Source of the DNA: Planoprotostelium fungivorum
Taxonomy: Eukaryota; Evosea; Variosea; Cavosteliida; Cavosteliaceae
Assembly (NCBI GenBank): GCA_003024175.1
Contig: MDYQ01000135.1
Location: forward strand, 1 to 64,000
DNA length: 64,000 nt
Direction: 5' to 3'
The notes under the pieces were generated by a model. That model was not told the origin of the DNA and made no database searches. It saw only the letters and a program-made list of their open reading frames with translations. Both the position numbers and the translations under genes were made by a program. Below are positions 44,278 to 56,153 of the stretch, in pieces. Position 1 is the first letter of the stretch; every line of letters begins with the position of its first letter.

Positions 44278-46039
44278 TCACAAGGAAAAAGAAAAATTGA
44301 CCTGGGGCATGTGATCTCTCGCGATGCGACCCAGCTCTTCTCTCATAGTCTCCTCCGTCCACTCTCCATCCCATTCTAAAATCATCTTTCTCTTCTTCCC
44401 TCCTTCCCTCTCTTCTCCCTTCTCTTCTTCCTTCTCTTCTCTCTCATCTACCTCCTTCTCTTCTCTATGTTCTCCTTCCTTCTCTTCTTCCTCTCTCTTG
44501 TCTTCTCTCTCTTCTTCTCTCTTCTCTTCTCTCCTATCAACGTCCTCTTCTGGAAGTGTCTCTTCTGTCTTTAACACGACGTCTCTGATGGTGGGTGGAG
44601 GTGTAGTGTGAGCGTTCAGAGTCTTCGGAGGTGACGTGGCGGGGACGATGGAGTTGATGATGGAAGGTGTCGCGATGATGGTCGGTGATGGACTCGTGTG
44701 CGGTTGATTCGGATGACTCGATGCCGGATTCGACATGTTGGTCAGAGAAGTTGCATGAGCCATCAGATCATCTAGAAGGGGTGATGGTGGTCCGTTCACG
44801 ACGGTGGGGGGTTTAGTTCCTCTCTGCAGAAAGTCTACGGCGTCACCGAGAGCTAAGAGAGCGGCCGATACGGAGGTACCCTCTTCATCATCGTCGGATG
44901 ATGTCGCTGATGCGTTCTGTGGCAGATCACTGTGAGCCGTCTTGGACCACTGGACGAGCCAGCATGCCCAGTACTCTCTCATGTGAATGGATTGGGACAA
45001 GCGGTAGATAGACATCTTGACCACTAGATGGGTCAGTTTTGGCGGGAAACGACGATTTGGGACTCTCAACTCACCTCCCGTGTCTTCTGGTGGTCTGGCA
45101 TGCACTCTCTGCACCTCTAACCCTTCCAGTCTCGTGCTACTGAATTTACTGCTGACTGTGATGATGCCATTGAGAGTCCTCCTTGCCGGAGGTTGTATGA
45201 TGATACCGTAGTCCTCTTGAAGGGAGACGAGTGGTTCCCGATCGTTGTATAATGTAGTCCCATTCCATCGGAGATGAACCGGTGGGATGAAGTTGTGCTT
45301 CTCTGTGACGACGGGGAGGAGGTCCAAAATCGTCTTCACGAGGCGTTCGGTGGTTGCCGTATCGCTGTTGGTGGACATCTCTGCGTAGAGACGATCTTGG
45401 AGGTCTCTCAATTGTGTATGGGGTGAATAGAGCGGTGTGTTGTCTGTCGGGAGGTCAGATCATGTTTTCGTCGGAGGTCCGGAAAATGGATGATGGATGG
45501 TGATAGATTAAGACGTGTGGAAGAGAGAAGAGATACCTGGTATGGGGTCCGTTTTGAGTTTCTTGGGTGTGATTGATTTTCTATCTGAATACTTGACCTT
45601 TCTTGCTTCCCTCGAATCTGAAGGAAGGTACCGTGTATGAGCGTGGATATAGAATGGAGTCGTTCGATAACGGATGATCCGATTAGAACCTGGCAGTGTC
45701 GGACCGCTGATGGTCAAGGCCCATTCGCGCTTTGAGACTTCTCCTCTAAGGTTGAATTGATGGGCAAGGGTTTCCATCTTGGGTAATCTCAAGCCTTTTC
45801 TTCCTCCCTTCTCCAGGGCGATGGGTTCTCGACTGCCATTCGGTTGAGAATGTTTGATCGATTTGTATGACTCACGCATGGGTGGTGTCTATCGTTCCAT
45901 TCTCAAGAATATAAGAGTGCGGTGTGATATAGACGGTCGCTTCGTTGGTAAATAATGGAACCGGCTCGTGTTCGAACTGGATGTATCGGTCCGCTACCTG
46001 ATGCGGTAACGGATTCGGCTTGAGGAACAAGACTTCCAT
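44278..46039 (-). CDS. Unknown protein with charged EKR-rich region
   Basis: At least four exons: 46039 to about 45890 (MEVLFLKPNPLPHQVAD), about 45835-45541 (MAQFNL-like text, RGEVSKREWALTISGP), and then the long exon ending at 44278, with one intron near 45075-45025. The N-terminal 300 residues look globular (YIQFEHEPVPLFTNEATVYI, NFIPPVHLRWNGTTLY, SIHMREYWACWLVQW). The C-terminal 200 residues contain Ser/Pro/Thr-rich sequence, then a 60-residue stretch of Glu/Lys/Arg (EEKREEEREDKREEEE), and finally ILEWDGEWTEETMREEL. No family recognised. It could be a nuclear regulator, but that is only composition. Confidence 0.6.
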
Positions 46040-46229
46040 GAGGATCGTCTGTCAGAGAAGATGGGACGGGACCATGAAGAATTGGGAGCGCATCTCAACA
46101 ACAACAGAACATTTAATATGTTTTATTTCTATTTTAATGTCCAGAATTGGTCAATCCTCGTGCAGGCTTCTATGGCCTTGCACCTCCAACACACCTACCC
46201 TCTTCACTCTCTTTATTCACGAAACACTT

Positions 46230-47740
46230 CTATTGCTTCATCATCCTCTCGACCTCTTTGGCAAAGTCCTCCTCCTTCTTCTCGATGCCCTCTCCGCAGT
46301 TGACTTTAATGAACTTTTCGATGGTAACGCGTCCTCCCAATTCCTGCGAGAGATCGGCTAAGACCTCACGGACCTAGATGATGTCAGACGATTTCGATGC
46401 GATCGGTGGATGATTCGATGTGATGTGAGATGATGTCGTCTCCTCTACCTTCTTTGTTCCGTGAAGTGAGAACTCCTGCTCTAAGAGGACCACGTCTTCA
46501 AGGGATTTGGTTCGGCTGAACTTCATCTGCTTGTCCGCCAGCTTGTCCTCTTGTTTTTTCTACACCGGTGAGTCGTGTGGCGTAACACTAAGCTCACCAT
46601 GAAAGCTGCCTTGAAATTTTCGTAATCCTGCTCGGTCACCTGCATGATGTCACGATCATCAGACGCGTCTCATCTTCACCTCCTCTGGGTTCAGAAATTG
46701 GGGGTTGAATCCCACGACGTGAACTGCCAACTTGTTGGCGAGATCCCTCGCCTTCTCTGAGCCGGCGGCAGATCCTTCACACTTTAAAGAGACGAGAGAG
46801 GCGATCTTGCCCAAAGTCACGGGCTTGACCTTCTCGCTGTCTTGCACTCTGTGCATGTAACCACCGATGACTCCACCAGGAGTCGAAGTCAAGCTGGGGT
46901 TTGTGTCAGTGATGTCCTCTCGAAAGATGATGTCCTCTCGAAAGAAGATGATGTCATCTCACCAGTGAGCTCTTCGCAGGCGAATGTTTTCTCCCAACTT
47001 GCTGATGGTGTCCACGATGCCTGTATAGGATGAGTGATGATGATGCTGATGGATAATCACCTTCACTTACGCTCTTCTGAGCAGTCAGATCGTTCAATAG
47101 ATCGTGAGCTCCCGCGGCGCGACCGGCAGCCAGCTGGTGGGCGGCTTGTGTCGTATCGCCGGACAATTTAGAGAAGCTGTCACCTCTGGATACGAAATCG
47201 GTTTCGCAATTGAGCTGTGGATAATGAGTCATCGATGGAGAAGATGAAGACTTCACCTCTGTGATGACGCCTTGAGTGCGTTCGGGGTTGATCAACATAC
47301 CCAAGACACTGACATCGACCGTCAATCCAGACGATCGCCAGAATGAGATGATCGTTGTCTTTCGACTCACCCGTCTGCTGCAATGCGATCGGCCTTCTTT
47401 GCGGCCTTGAGGATTCCCTTCTTCTTCAACCATTCTGTGGCCTTGACAATGTCGTTTCCTTCGGCCGCCAGCGCTGCCTTACAGTCGGAGTAACCGGCCA
47501 AAGTCTGAGCTCTCAGCTCTTTCAGCAGGTGGGTGGGCACCTTCACTTCCTCGGTGGCGAATGATCTGGAGAAAGATCGAGCGTTGCTCACTGCAAGAGA
47601 ATGAGCATGTGTTGTCGAGAGAGAGGAGTGGGTGTATGATGTGATTCGACACCTCTGTTCAGCGAGCGAGGTTGGAAAACAGCATTGCAGGACTTGAAAG
47701 CTGATTGGGTGGGGAGGCTCAGACGAAGGAGTGAAGACAT
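46230..47740 (-). CDS. TSFM: Mitochondrial translation elongation factor Ts
   Basis: Eight or so exons. Start 47740 (MSSLLRLSLPTQSAF, a presequence), then after one intron the EF-Ts UBA-like domain LLKELRAQTLAGYSDCKAAL, DIVKATEWLKKKG, followed by the core: NCETDFVSRGDSFSKL (the TDFVA-type signature contacting EF-Tu), GGVIGGYMHR, and near the C-terminus VTEQDYENFKAAFM, FSLHGTKKVREVLAD and IEKFIKVNCGEGIEKKEED. EF-Ts exchanges GDP for GTP on mitochondrial EF-Tu. The stop at 46230 follows FAKEVERMMKQ. The coiled-coil region is shorter than in bacteria, as is usual for mitochondrial forms. Confidence 0.9.
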
Positions 47741-47840
47741 GTTGGTCCGGAATGCGTTATGATCGCGATCACATTCTGCCGTCTCGTTGTATGAGGCTGG
47801 GTGATTACCCAAGAACGTGACAAACCAAGTAACACGCAAC
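47741..47840. promoter_or_regulatory. 100-bp divergent promoter between EF-Ts and MMAB
   Basis: Only 100 bp separate the two opposite start codons, so both mitochondrial genes must share this promoter DNA. No TATA box is obvious. Shared control would suit co-expression of mitochondrial functions. Confidence 0.5.
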
Positions 47841-48870
47841 ATGCTGACGTCCAACGCCATAAAGTGCTCACGCCTATTGGGGTCTCTCAACAGACCTATC
47901 GTCTCTGTGTCGAAATGTCACCCCCTTCCATTCCCTTCGCTACATTCCCAACTGAAACAAAGAAATAGCCTCATCATAATTCCTCATAGGTAGAGAACCT
48001 CTTCGAAGATAAGACATGATCGAATCACATCGAAATCTGATAGTGACAACAGAGGAAAGGTATACACAAAAACTGGTGACAAAGGTGATTACGCCCTCTG
48101 GTCCCCCTACATCTGTTCATCATTTCAGGTACGAGCAGTCTATTCAATGGAGAGAGGAGACCCAAAACAGACCCCATCTTCGACGCTCTAGGAGATACAG
48201 ACGAACTCAACAACGCCGTAGGGTGAGACATGGATCATCGTCACATTATGATGTGATAACGTCCATCAGCATCGCGAGAGAATTTGTTTCCGAGAATGAG
48301 ACCCAAATACACCAACAGTTGGAGCAGGTGAACTCCAACCCACTATCATCATCCATCGACGTCACCTCATCCGTTCACTCGCAGATTCAAAACGTACTAC
48401 TCGACGTGGGAGCCAACATTGCCACTCCACGCAATCGCTCAGACGAGAAGCGGTTGGGTGAGTCAGAATCTTCCGCGAGATCTCCTCACGATCTACAGAG
48501 AGGACGGCCTTCGCTGAAGGTCACGTGACCGACCTGGAGCATTGGATCGACGAGATGGAGAAGGAGCTCCCTCCCCTCCGCAATTTCATCCTGCCCGTAC
48601 GTAACGTTTCGTTTGAATGCGACCGTGGCTGACGTAAACTGTCAGTCTGGGGGTAAGGGTGCCGTGTTCCTTCACAGCGCGAGGTCCATCTGCAGGAGAG
48701 CAGAGAGGGCCGTTGTAGATCTACCAGAAGAAGTGGCCACCGATGAAGCCGTGAAGAGGTACATGAATCGGCTGAGTGACTATCTATTCGTTGCGGCGAG
48801 ATATTCTGCCTTCAGAGAGGGAAAGAAGGAGATCGTTCACAATAAACCAACCCCCGTCACGAGGGGATAG
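47841..48870 (+). CDS. MMAB: Cob(I)alamin adenosyltransferase (MMAB/PduO type)
   Basis: Seven exons (47841-47989, 48044-48084, 48129-48222, 48270-48327, 48385-48457, 48499-48596, 48646-48870), 245 residues, all phases consistent. The N-terminal 50 residues form a mitochondrial presequence. The core has [20 protein letters not shown] (ATP-binding KTGDxGxT), [44 protein letters not shown] and ICRRAERAV, the PF01923 signature with the Arg-x-x-x-Arg-x-x-E set that binds ATP and cobalamin. It makes adenosylcobalamin, presumably for methylmalonyl-CoA mutase, implying B12 use by this organism. Confidence 0.93.
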
Positions 48871-49119
48871 AGGTCGAATGACTATGTGTGGTGTGGAGAT
48901 GGCAAGTGATATTCTTCGTGATGGAAGTGCACATTGAATTGAACGAATTATTCTGTGTTCAGGCACATATGAACTCGATGCCAATCGATAACATCTCCCT
49001 TCACCGATGTACAAGCTCAAACGGAAGGATGGCGTGTTGTATAAATGTCAAGATGACATTCAAGTCCTAGAATATTCAGCTTTCTTTATTCTGAGTGTAT
49101 ATCAGAGGACCAGCCGACG

Positions 49120-51296
49120 ATGACGAATGGAATCATCTCCAGTCACGACAGCACAAAGATTATCTTGAGATCAGCTCTCAATCACATTCAAGAAAAACAC
49201 CGATCAGATCGGATCACGTGGAAGAGACACTTCGCCTCTCTTCGTAGCACCTGCAAATTCTGGAAAGATATCGGTGAGATGTCGACATCCTTCTGTCTCC
49301 TGATGATCTTCGCACAGTGGACAACTTTGTCGATTTATTTCGTTACGCCGATCTATTAGATGCCATGGCTATAAGTTCGATCGATTCCGTTCGTTTCCTC
49401 GTCAGCCGGCCCGTCGAGCTCACCGACGATCCCCTTTTCAGATGGAAAAGAGATGAGAAGATCACCACGTCACATGCAACGGAAATCTTGAGAATACTCT
49501 TGACACATCCTCGCATCAATCCATCCGCCAATGACAACTCAGCCGTGAAGGCGGCCATCATCAGAGGAGAATTCGAAGCCGTCAAGCTGATCGTGGCTCA
49601 CCCCAATTTCGATCCCACCCCGCACACCTATGACGATTCACCTCTGGGATACGCATTCAAGAGAGACTCCACGAAGGTCATACACCTGCTCTTGAACGAT
49701 CCTCGAGCAGATCTATCGGCACGAAGCAACGAAGCCATTCGATTGGCCAGCAGTTATCGCCGTATGGACATCCTCCAGATGCTGTTGAACAACCCGAGAG
49801 TCGATCCATCAGCAGAGGACAACTTTGCAGTCAGGAGAATATCTGACTTTGGAGCATCTGAGGCATTGCTGATGCTATTGAACGATCCTCGCGTGGATCC
49901 ATCAGCGGGAGACAACGAAGTCATACGAGGGATAGCCCACCACATCGATAACGATCACACGGCCGAGGTCGTCAGGCTGCTGTTGGCCGATCCTCGTGTG
50001 GATCCAACAACGAGGGACAACTATGCGATACGAAATGCATCGAGTTCAGGTGCCACCGAGATGGTACAGCTGCTGTTGGCTGATCCTCGTGTGGATCCGT
50101 CAGCAGGGGACAACTATGCCATTCGAAATACATCTTATCTGGGTAGAATTGAGCTAGTCCGGTTGCTGCTGTCCCATCCCAGAGTCGATCCTTCAGCAAG
50201 AGACAACGAGGCCATCCGGAGGATCAGCTCATACATGTCCGCTGAGCTCGTGGGTCTGCTCTTGAACGACCCTCGTGTGGATCCATCGGCGAGGGACAAT
50301 GAGGCCATTCTAGGTGCATGTCATGTGGGTAAAACGGAGGTACTACGATCATTATTGGCCCACCCTAGAGTCGATCCTTCTGCCAGAGACAACGAGGCCA
50401 TCCTGATCGTCTGTAAGTCGAACGACATCGAAAAGATCAAGCTCCTATTGGCCCACCCCAGAGTCGACCCTTCAGCAAGAGACAATGATGCCATCCGAAC
50501 AGCCGTCAGGATCGACGTCGTTCAACTGCTCTTATCTCATTCCAAAGTCATTCCACCGGCCGGTGGTTCAGAAGGCGTGCAATGATGGATCGATCGAAAT
50601 GGTCCTAAGCATCTTGGCTCACCCTCGCGTGGATCCGTCTGCAAGGGACAACGAAGCCATCCTTTTGGCATTGAAGAAAGGATAGACTGCCGTGGTGCAG
50701 TTCTTATTGTCCCACCCCAAAGTCGATCCATCAAGCGGCAACAATCGAGTCGTGAGAGGAATATTGGAGTACAGCTGGTACCCTCGCATCGAGACGATCA
50801 AACTGCTCCTGGACGACCCTCGCGTGGATCCATCCGCGGAGAACAACTGGGCCGTACGGAAAGTTTGCCACTGGGGTTTTGAAATCCAATTGGTCCAGCT
50901 CATATTGGCTCATCCTCTCGTGGACCCGTCAGCAGAAGACAACGAGGCCATCCAAACTGCCTGCAGGTATCGTGACGATCGAGTCGTTCGACTGCTGTTG
51001 AATCACCCCGCGTTGACCCGTCCGCAAATCACAACAAGAGTATACGCATCGCATCGCTCAACGGCTGCACCGATGTAATGCGCCTTCTCTTGGCAGATCC
51101 CAGGGTAGATCCATCGGCTGAGAACAATGAGGCAGTCAGGAACGCATCGAAAGGGAACCACGAGAAGGTCTTACGAATGCTTTTGGACGACCCTCGTGTC
51201 AATCCATCACCCGATGTGATCGCTGAAGCTGTCAGAGAGGCATACGCCAATGGACAAGTCACGATAGCGAGGATGTTGTTAGGAAGAGAGATATAA
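49120..51296 (+). CDS. Ankyrin-repeat protein with a broken 3' tail
   Basis: Exon 1 is 49120-49273; exon 2 starts at 49318 and stays open to 50585, together about 473 residues. From about residue 130 the protein is an array of 33-residue ankyrin units with a very uniform core (LLLADPRVDPSARDNEAI) in at least twelve copies. Downstream to 51296 the same repeats continue for about seven units but in three different frames, with one in-frame TAG near 50685 and frame changes near 50560 and 51010. So either the intact product ends at 50585 and the rest is decaying, or the assembly has errors. The intracellular partner is unknown. The N-terminus (TWKRHFASLRSTCKFWKDI) resembles an F-box-type start. 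Confidence 0.8.
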
Positions 51297-51409
51297 AAGG
51301 ATGAAATGGTGTACAACGTCGGTGCAATCTTAATCGTCCCCTCACAACCATCATCATCTACAACGTGCAGTTCTCAGAACGAGCTCAGCCGAATAACGGC
51401 AGCATCTTC

Positions 51410-53325
51410 ATGGGGCGGCTGACGGACCGATGGAGGGAGGTTAAGAGCTTCTTCGAGAACAGGTCACAAAAGGGAAGACACGACACCTCTTCACCACCTC
51501 TTCAATCACCATCACCCGTCGTCTTTAAAAAGTCCGGCACAACAAAACAATTGGAGAGACTGAGAGTAGAGGCATCACTCGACGCAGAATATTACTATGT
51601 TGGCTCCACACTATCATGTGAAATCAAAATCACTCGTTTAGAAGATGGAACGTCCGTCGATTCTCCTGAGATCGTCGAGGGAGACTCTTACGAAGAGCCT
51701 GGCATCGGTTGGATCTGTGTCTCCGTCTGGGGGACAGTCAATTGGGACTCCTCTCTGATTCGAAATGAAGTCACTCCGGAGAACAGCATCACCCCTACCA
51801 ATACGTTAGAGGCAGTCAGACCGACAACAGTTTTCTCACATCACCCTGACTTTCAGTTTCATCCGGAACAATTATCTCCATCTCTTCTCAACATCATCGA
51901 CCCTTATTGTGGTATGGGTGAGTCGTCTTCATAATGTGATCAATTCACAATTTCTGATCATTTGGCAGCTGATGATACCGAGATGATATTCTGTACACCC
52001 CTTTATTTCTTGACTGGCTATGCACCACTGAAATGCAAGCAGAGCAAGACATGTGAGCCACCATCATCCATCCGATCCTACTGCATCATCTCACTCACCC
52101 GATCAGATCGCTTCCAATGCGCTCTACCTTATCACGTTCCACCGTCCTTCAAAGGAGTCTACGTCAAGTACAGATACAGTGCATCCGTATCCGTTCAAGC
52201 ACACGACATCTCTGCCGATTCGACCACACTACCCGTCGCCACCTTGACTATGCCCTTCAGAATGATCAACCCCACTAGTGGTGATCCATCTCTCGTCATT
52301 CTCTCTCGTCTCATTCATCTCTAGCGGTGCAGCGAACAGACATACCTCACAATTTGCGCTCCGATTTTGAATACGACATAACGAGTAGAGAATTGATGAA
52401 CGACACGAGTCAACAGAAACCGAAATTAGAACGATCGGTGAGCGACGATCGTGATGATGATCGAGTTGACGAGTTTAGCATTCTGAAGTCAAGAGTCCGA
52501 CTCGATTGCTTGCAGAATGTGAATACTCCCACCTGTTGAAACAAGTCAACACTGCGGTGAACGGTGCCACCAGACCCGTGAGATTCTGTCGTTCTTCGTT
52601 CATCATAAAAAGTGATCGTCCGTTCACGATGTTGATGATCGTGACAGATGCACATGACGATACAGAAGGGAGGTGTTCTCCTGGGCACGCTCATTCTGAG
52701 CCAAACTGTACTGAGCTTCGGTGATTATCTCCGCGGTATACTCAATTTCTCCGAAGGAGGATTGCACTGTCTGCAGGTACAGTCCTCTTCCTCATCTGAT
52801 CTCATCCACGTCATCATCTGATCATCATCTCACTTGATGTCACGATCTCATCATTGTGCCACGATCTCATCATCTCATCATTGATCTGCGCATCATGATC
52901 TCATCGTCTCGCGTCTTAATCTCACCGTCCTCCCAGGTGTCCATCCGGCTAGAGACCGTCGAACGTCCCACGTACGAAGAGAATTCAAAGACGGCGGGAC
53001 ACTTTCGAACCATTTCAGAACAACACCAACTGACACACAACCACACGAACGCACAATTCTCCCTCCAGATCCCACACGATGGTCCATCAGAGATGACGAC
53101 TGATCTCGGTGAGACTACATCAGATGACACATCGTCTATACGACCATCATCATCTGATCTCATGTCACAGTGAGTTTGAGATGGAGATTATCTTTCGAAT
53201 TTGTCACGAGTTCTCCCGGCATCACCAGCGCCCAGATGTTAAAGTGGAATCTGCCCATACGAGTTTTAGTCAGTCACTCTCCTCCCATGAACATATACAG
53301 CACGCCCAACGTCATCATGTGCTGA
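51410..53325 (+). CDS. Rgp1-like arrestin-fold subunit of the Rab6/Ypt6 GEF
   Basis: Exons 51410-51917, 51969-52052, 52107 onward and several more to a stop at 53325. After a linker come VEASLDAEYYYVGSTLSCEI (first arrestin-like strand block of Rgp1), IFCTPLYFLTGYAPLKCKQSKTYRFQ, CALPYHVPPSFKGVYVKYRYSASVSVQ, LTMPFRMINP, then GDYLRGILNFSEGGLHCLQVS, VERPTYEEN, QIPHDGPSEMTTDL and WRLSFEFVTS. These blocks occur in this order in yeast Rgp1 and human RGP1. With Ric1 it activates Ypt6/Rab6 at the Golgi. The exon path between about 52270 and 52700 was not fixed in detail. Confidence 0.82.
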
Positions 53326-53454
53326 TTTTCATCCATTGTATAAGGCATCGAAGAATAAACTGTAAATTGTCTCGTTTTATTCAGAGGCAGATCGTGCAGT
53401 CACATACGATTCGAACGCATCATCTGCGTGACACACCAGCACATCACATTGAAG

Positions 53455-53616
53455 ATGTCGCTCATAACGAGAGGATTAGTAGCCACGGGGTTGGCAGTCG
53501 GATTAGGTTACATCGTAGCACCGACATTTCGAGCTGCTCCAACATTCGCAGACGAAGACGAAGCTCCACGGCCGAGGAGGGTGGGACTCCATGACCTTGA
53601 ACGAATATTGATGTGA
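53455..53616 (+). CDS. Small membrane protein, 53 aa
   Basis: MSLITRGLVATGLAVGLGYI begins a 20-residue hydrophobic helix with a GxxxG-like pattern, followed by an acidic/basic tail (DEDEAPRPRRVG). It resembles small single-pass mitochondrial inner-membrane proteins, without a firm family. It lies between two genes and has a reasonable start context. Confidence 0.5.
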   Translation: MSLITRGLVATGLAVGLGYIVAPTFRAAPTFADEDEAPRPRRVGLHDLERILM

Positions 53617-53855
53617 AGCAGACGGTGCCCGCACAAAATGCGAATGGACAACGACCGGTCACACAATCACCTCGCAGAGAGGACGAAGGATCACGGAAGA
53701 AATGAACTTTGTACAGACTTCGAAGTCTAATTCGTCAAATGCATCTAATCTTGCAGCCGTCATCGATGTGTCGGCTTGTGTGTATGAACGAAGAACATGC
53801 AGCCAGATCGCGAAACCATCATCACCAATCACCGACGACAAAGATGATCTCTCTT

Positions 53856-55251
53856 TTAATTCTTCTTTTTCGTCATCTGCAACATCTCCTCCAGCTGATT
53901 GAAAAACTTGAGATCCTTGCCCAGAGCATCCCTCTCTAACACATGGTCCGCCAGCTTACACGTCATCTGATTGATGTCCAAAAAGTCCAACATGTCCGTG
54001 ATGCGATCCTGACGTCACGTCAATCATTGCGATCCCATCTCGATCGTCTTCTCACCGATGCGTCTTCATCGATGGTGGCGCCGTGCGAAAAGTGATCTCC
54101 TTCGACAAAGATCTCCTTGTCCTCATCGTCCATGGCTTCGAATCCTCTCGCGGTGATGCACATGCGAACCATCTGATCGGATGAGTCGATCGGAGAGTCA
54201 AAGACGCACCTCGAAAGCTCCCTTTGGGCTTCCCTTGATTTCAACCAACCATTTCTTCTCCTTCTGAAGATGAAAGTCAGTTGAAAGACGATGATGATGA
54301 TGGAAGACTGTGATCACGATGGAGATGACGATCGTGATGGTGATGTACTCACTCCCACATCGATCATGACATCGAAAGTTCTGTATCCCTTTGTGAGGCT
54401 CTTCTCTCCGTCTTCACCTTCCTCCACCTCATCTTCATCCTCTGTCTCGGGTGAGAAAAACTTCACGATGACTCTTCACCTTCTTCGTTTTTCTTCATGT
54501 CTCCCAATCTGAACTCCTCTTCGTCCATTCCTTCGTTATCTGGATCGTCTTCGGTGTTCTCTATCTTCTTGTGAAATCGCAGAAGAACTCTATCATTACA
54601 TCAGATCATGGGTATCTCGATGAGTGATGTTTGCAATTGAATGTGATGTGGAATGGTCTGCCATGTCGAGTGATGAATGAGATGTGATGTGCCATGTAAA
54701 GTGATAATGAGATGTGATGTTGGATGCATGGCGAGTGGCTCTCACTTGAATCCAGGACGAGGTGTTCGAGACATGATGACGTATCGAGGGTCGTCAGAGA
54801 CGAATTGATGACTCTCGATGTAACCTTTCAAGTAGGCGGGCATGGTGGGGGAAGGCTCGGCCATCATGTTCCAAGTGTCCCTCATGGCAGCGACCTGGAC
54901 TGTCTTTGAGAGACGAGACCGGCATCTCTCATCTTCACCTGTCTTAAGAGTGATTTCTTTGCATCTTTCATCTTCTGTGCGGGACTAGCTGCTATGGCCT
55001 GGTTCTTTCAGCTTTCACGATTCAGTGACACACATCACCTTCTTTAAAACTTTGGCATCAATAGGATCTGTGATTATTAATGGAAGGTTAAAACAATCAT
55101 GATTGGACCCACCTGCGACAGAAAGAGGGGACCTTCTCGTGACAAAACTGGCCGTGGGAGTGAGCGGTGATGATCGAAAAGCATGAAGTGTATAACATGT
55201 CTTGTTGATTTGGACTCTGCTCAGAGTTGATGATACCTTCAATGCAAGCAT
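53856..55251 (-). CDS. p32/MAM33-like acidic mitochondrial matrix protein
   Basis: Start 55251: MLALKVSSTLSRVQINK to RRSPLSVADPIDAK is a long presequence. Then KKMKDAKKSLLRQ, VAAMRDTWNMMAEPSP, YIESHQFVSDDPRYVIM and KVLLRFHKKIENTEDDPDN. An acidic loop follows (SPETEDEDEVEEGEDGE), next YRTFDVMIDVG, KKWLVEIKGSPKGAFEMVRMCI, an EDKEIFVEGDHFSHGATIDED strand and C-terminal helices (DMLDFLDINQM, KLADHVLERDALGKDL). Acidic loop, strand order and terminal helices are those of the doughnut-shaped p32/C1QBP/Mam33 family, which aids mitochondrial translation. The assignment is by pattern and is moderate. One intron near 54746-54600 is about 145 nt. Confidence 0.6.
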
Positions 55252-55380
55252 GATGATGTGATCGTGTGATGGAGATCTTCTGCAAATCTCATTGTAGATG
55301 AGCACAATCAAAATATCAATTTTTAACGATTATCCATCAAAGAAAGCAGAAGCCCTTCTCTTCAACTTTATTTTGGTGCA

Positions 55381-55943
55381 TCAGTAGTAGTGGCGGGTGA
55401 CTCGAATTGCGAGCAATGTGATGTCATGAGACCTTCGTCGATCAATGAATGGAGATGATGTCAACTCACCCCGCATGAAGTTCAGTGTCTTGACAAACTC
55501 TTGCCTCTTCTGATTGAGCATCTTGATCTTGTCTTCCGTCGCATGTCTGGCTTTCAATTCTCTCTCATTGTATTTGGCCTCCTGAACCAGCTCCGCCTCT
55601 AAAGCCCTATCGTTGCATTCAACGGGACATTTCTATGGATGAGATGAACTCACTTTCTTCTCGTGTGAGACTCTGGATACTTTCTGAGAGCCTTCAACTG
55701 TGCCGTGATGCGCATCATGTTCTCCTGATATAGCTGCTGCTCACTCTTGCTCATCTCGATGTATTGTTGCTGCTTATCTTCTCCCTCGGTATAGAACCTC
55801 TCGATTCGACTGATGGCCGCTTGTAATGTCTTGCATTCGTTGGCGGTAGGTGGAGTTTGAGTATAAGAAGGAAGACACATCTTCATGATTTTGGGGTCTG
55901 ACATCATTTCCCATCCTTGGCTGTGAGCGTGTGACGCATCCAT
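55381..55943 (-). CDS. Small coiled-coil protein
   Basis: Start 55943: MDASHAHSQGWEMMSDPKIM, followed by a long helical stretch (ECKTLQAAISRIERFY, DKQQQYIEMSKSEQQLY, MMRITAQLKALRKYPE) and, after an intron, ALEAELVQEAKYNERELKAR and EDKIKMLNQKRQEFVK. Heptad-like leucines run through most of its length of about 145 residues. No domain is recognised; composition suggests a structural or tethering coiled coil. The last exon is short and the stop at 55381 depends on the splice chosen. Confidence 0.6.
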
Positions 55944-56153
55944 GTTTGATGATTTTGTGATTGCATCACATCACCCGTTGACGGTCCAAAACTTTGTGCT
56001 CACTTTTCACCTATTATTTATGAACCTACTGACGGATTGGATGCATAGACACACAATCGGGCAGGTGAGTTAACACTTCAAGATGCTTCCATCATGAGAT
56101 GATTGTGACGAAGAAGTTAGTTTTTTAACAGAGCGCAAGGCACAGACATCATC

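Noticed and set aside
44324-44611. Plus-strand frame of Ser/Phe/Leu-rich text
   Set aside because: Antisense shadow of the Glu/Lys/Arg-rich coding region of the gene at 44278-46039.
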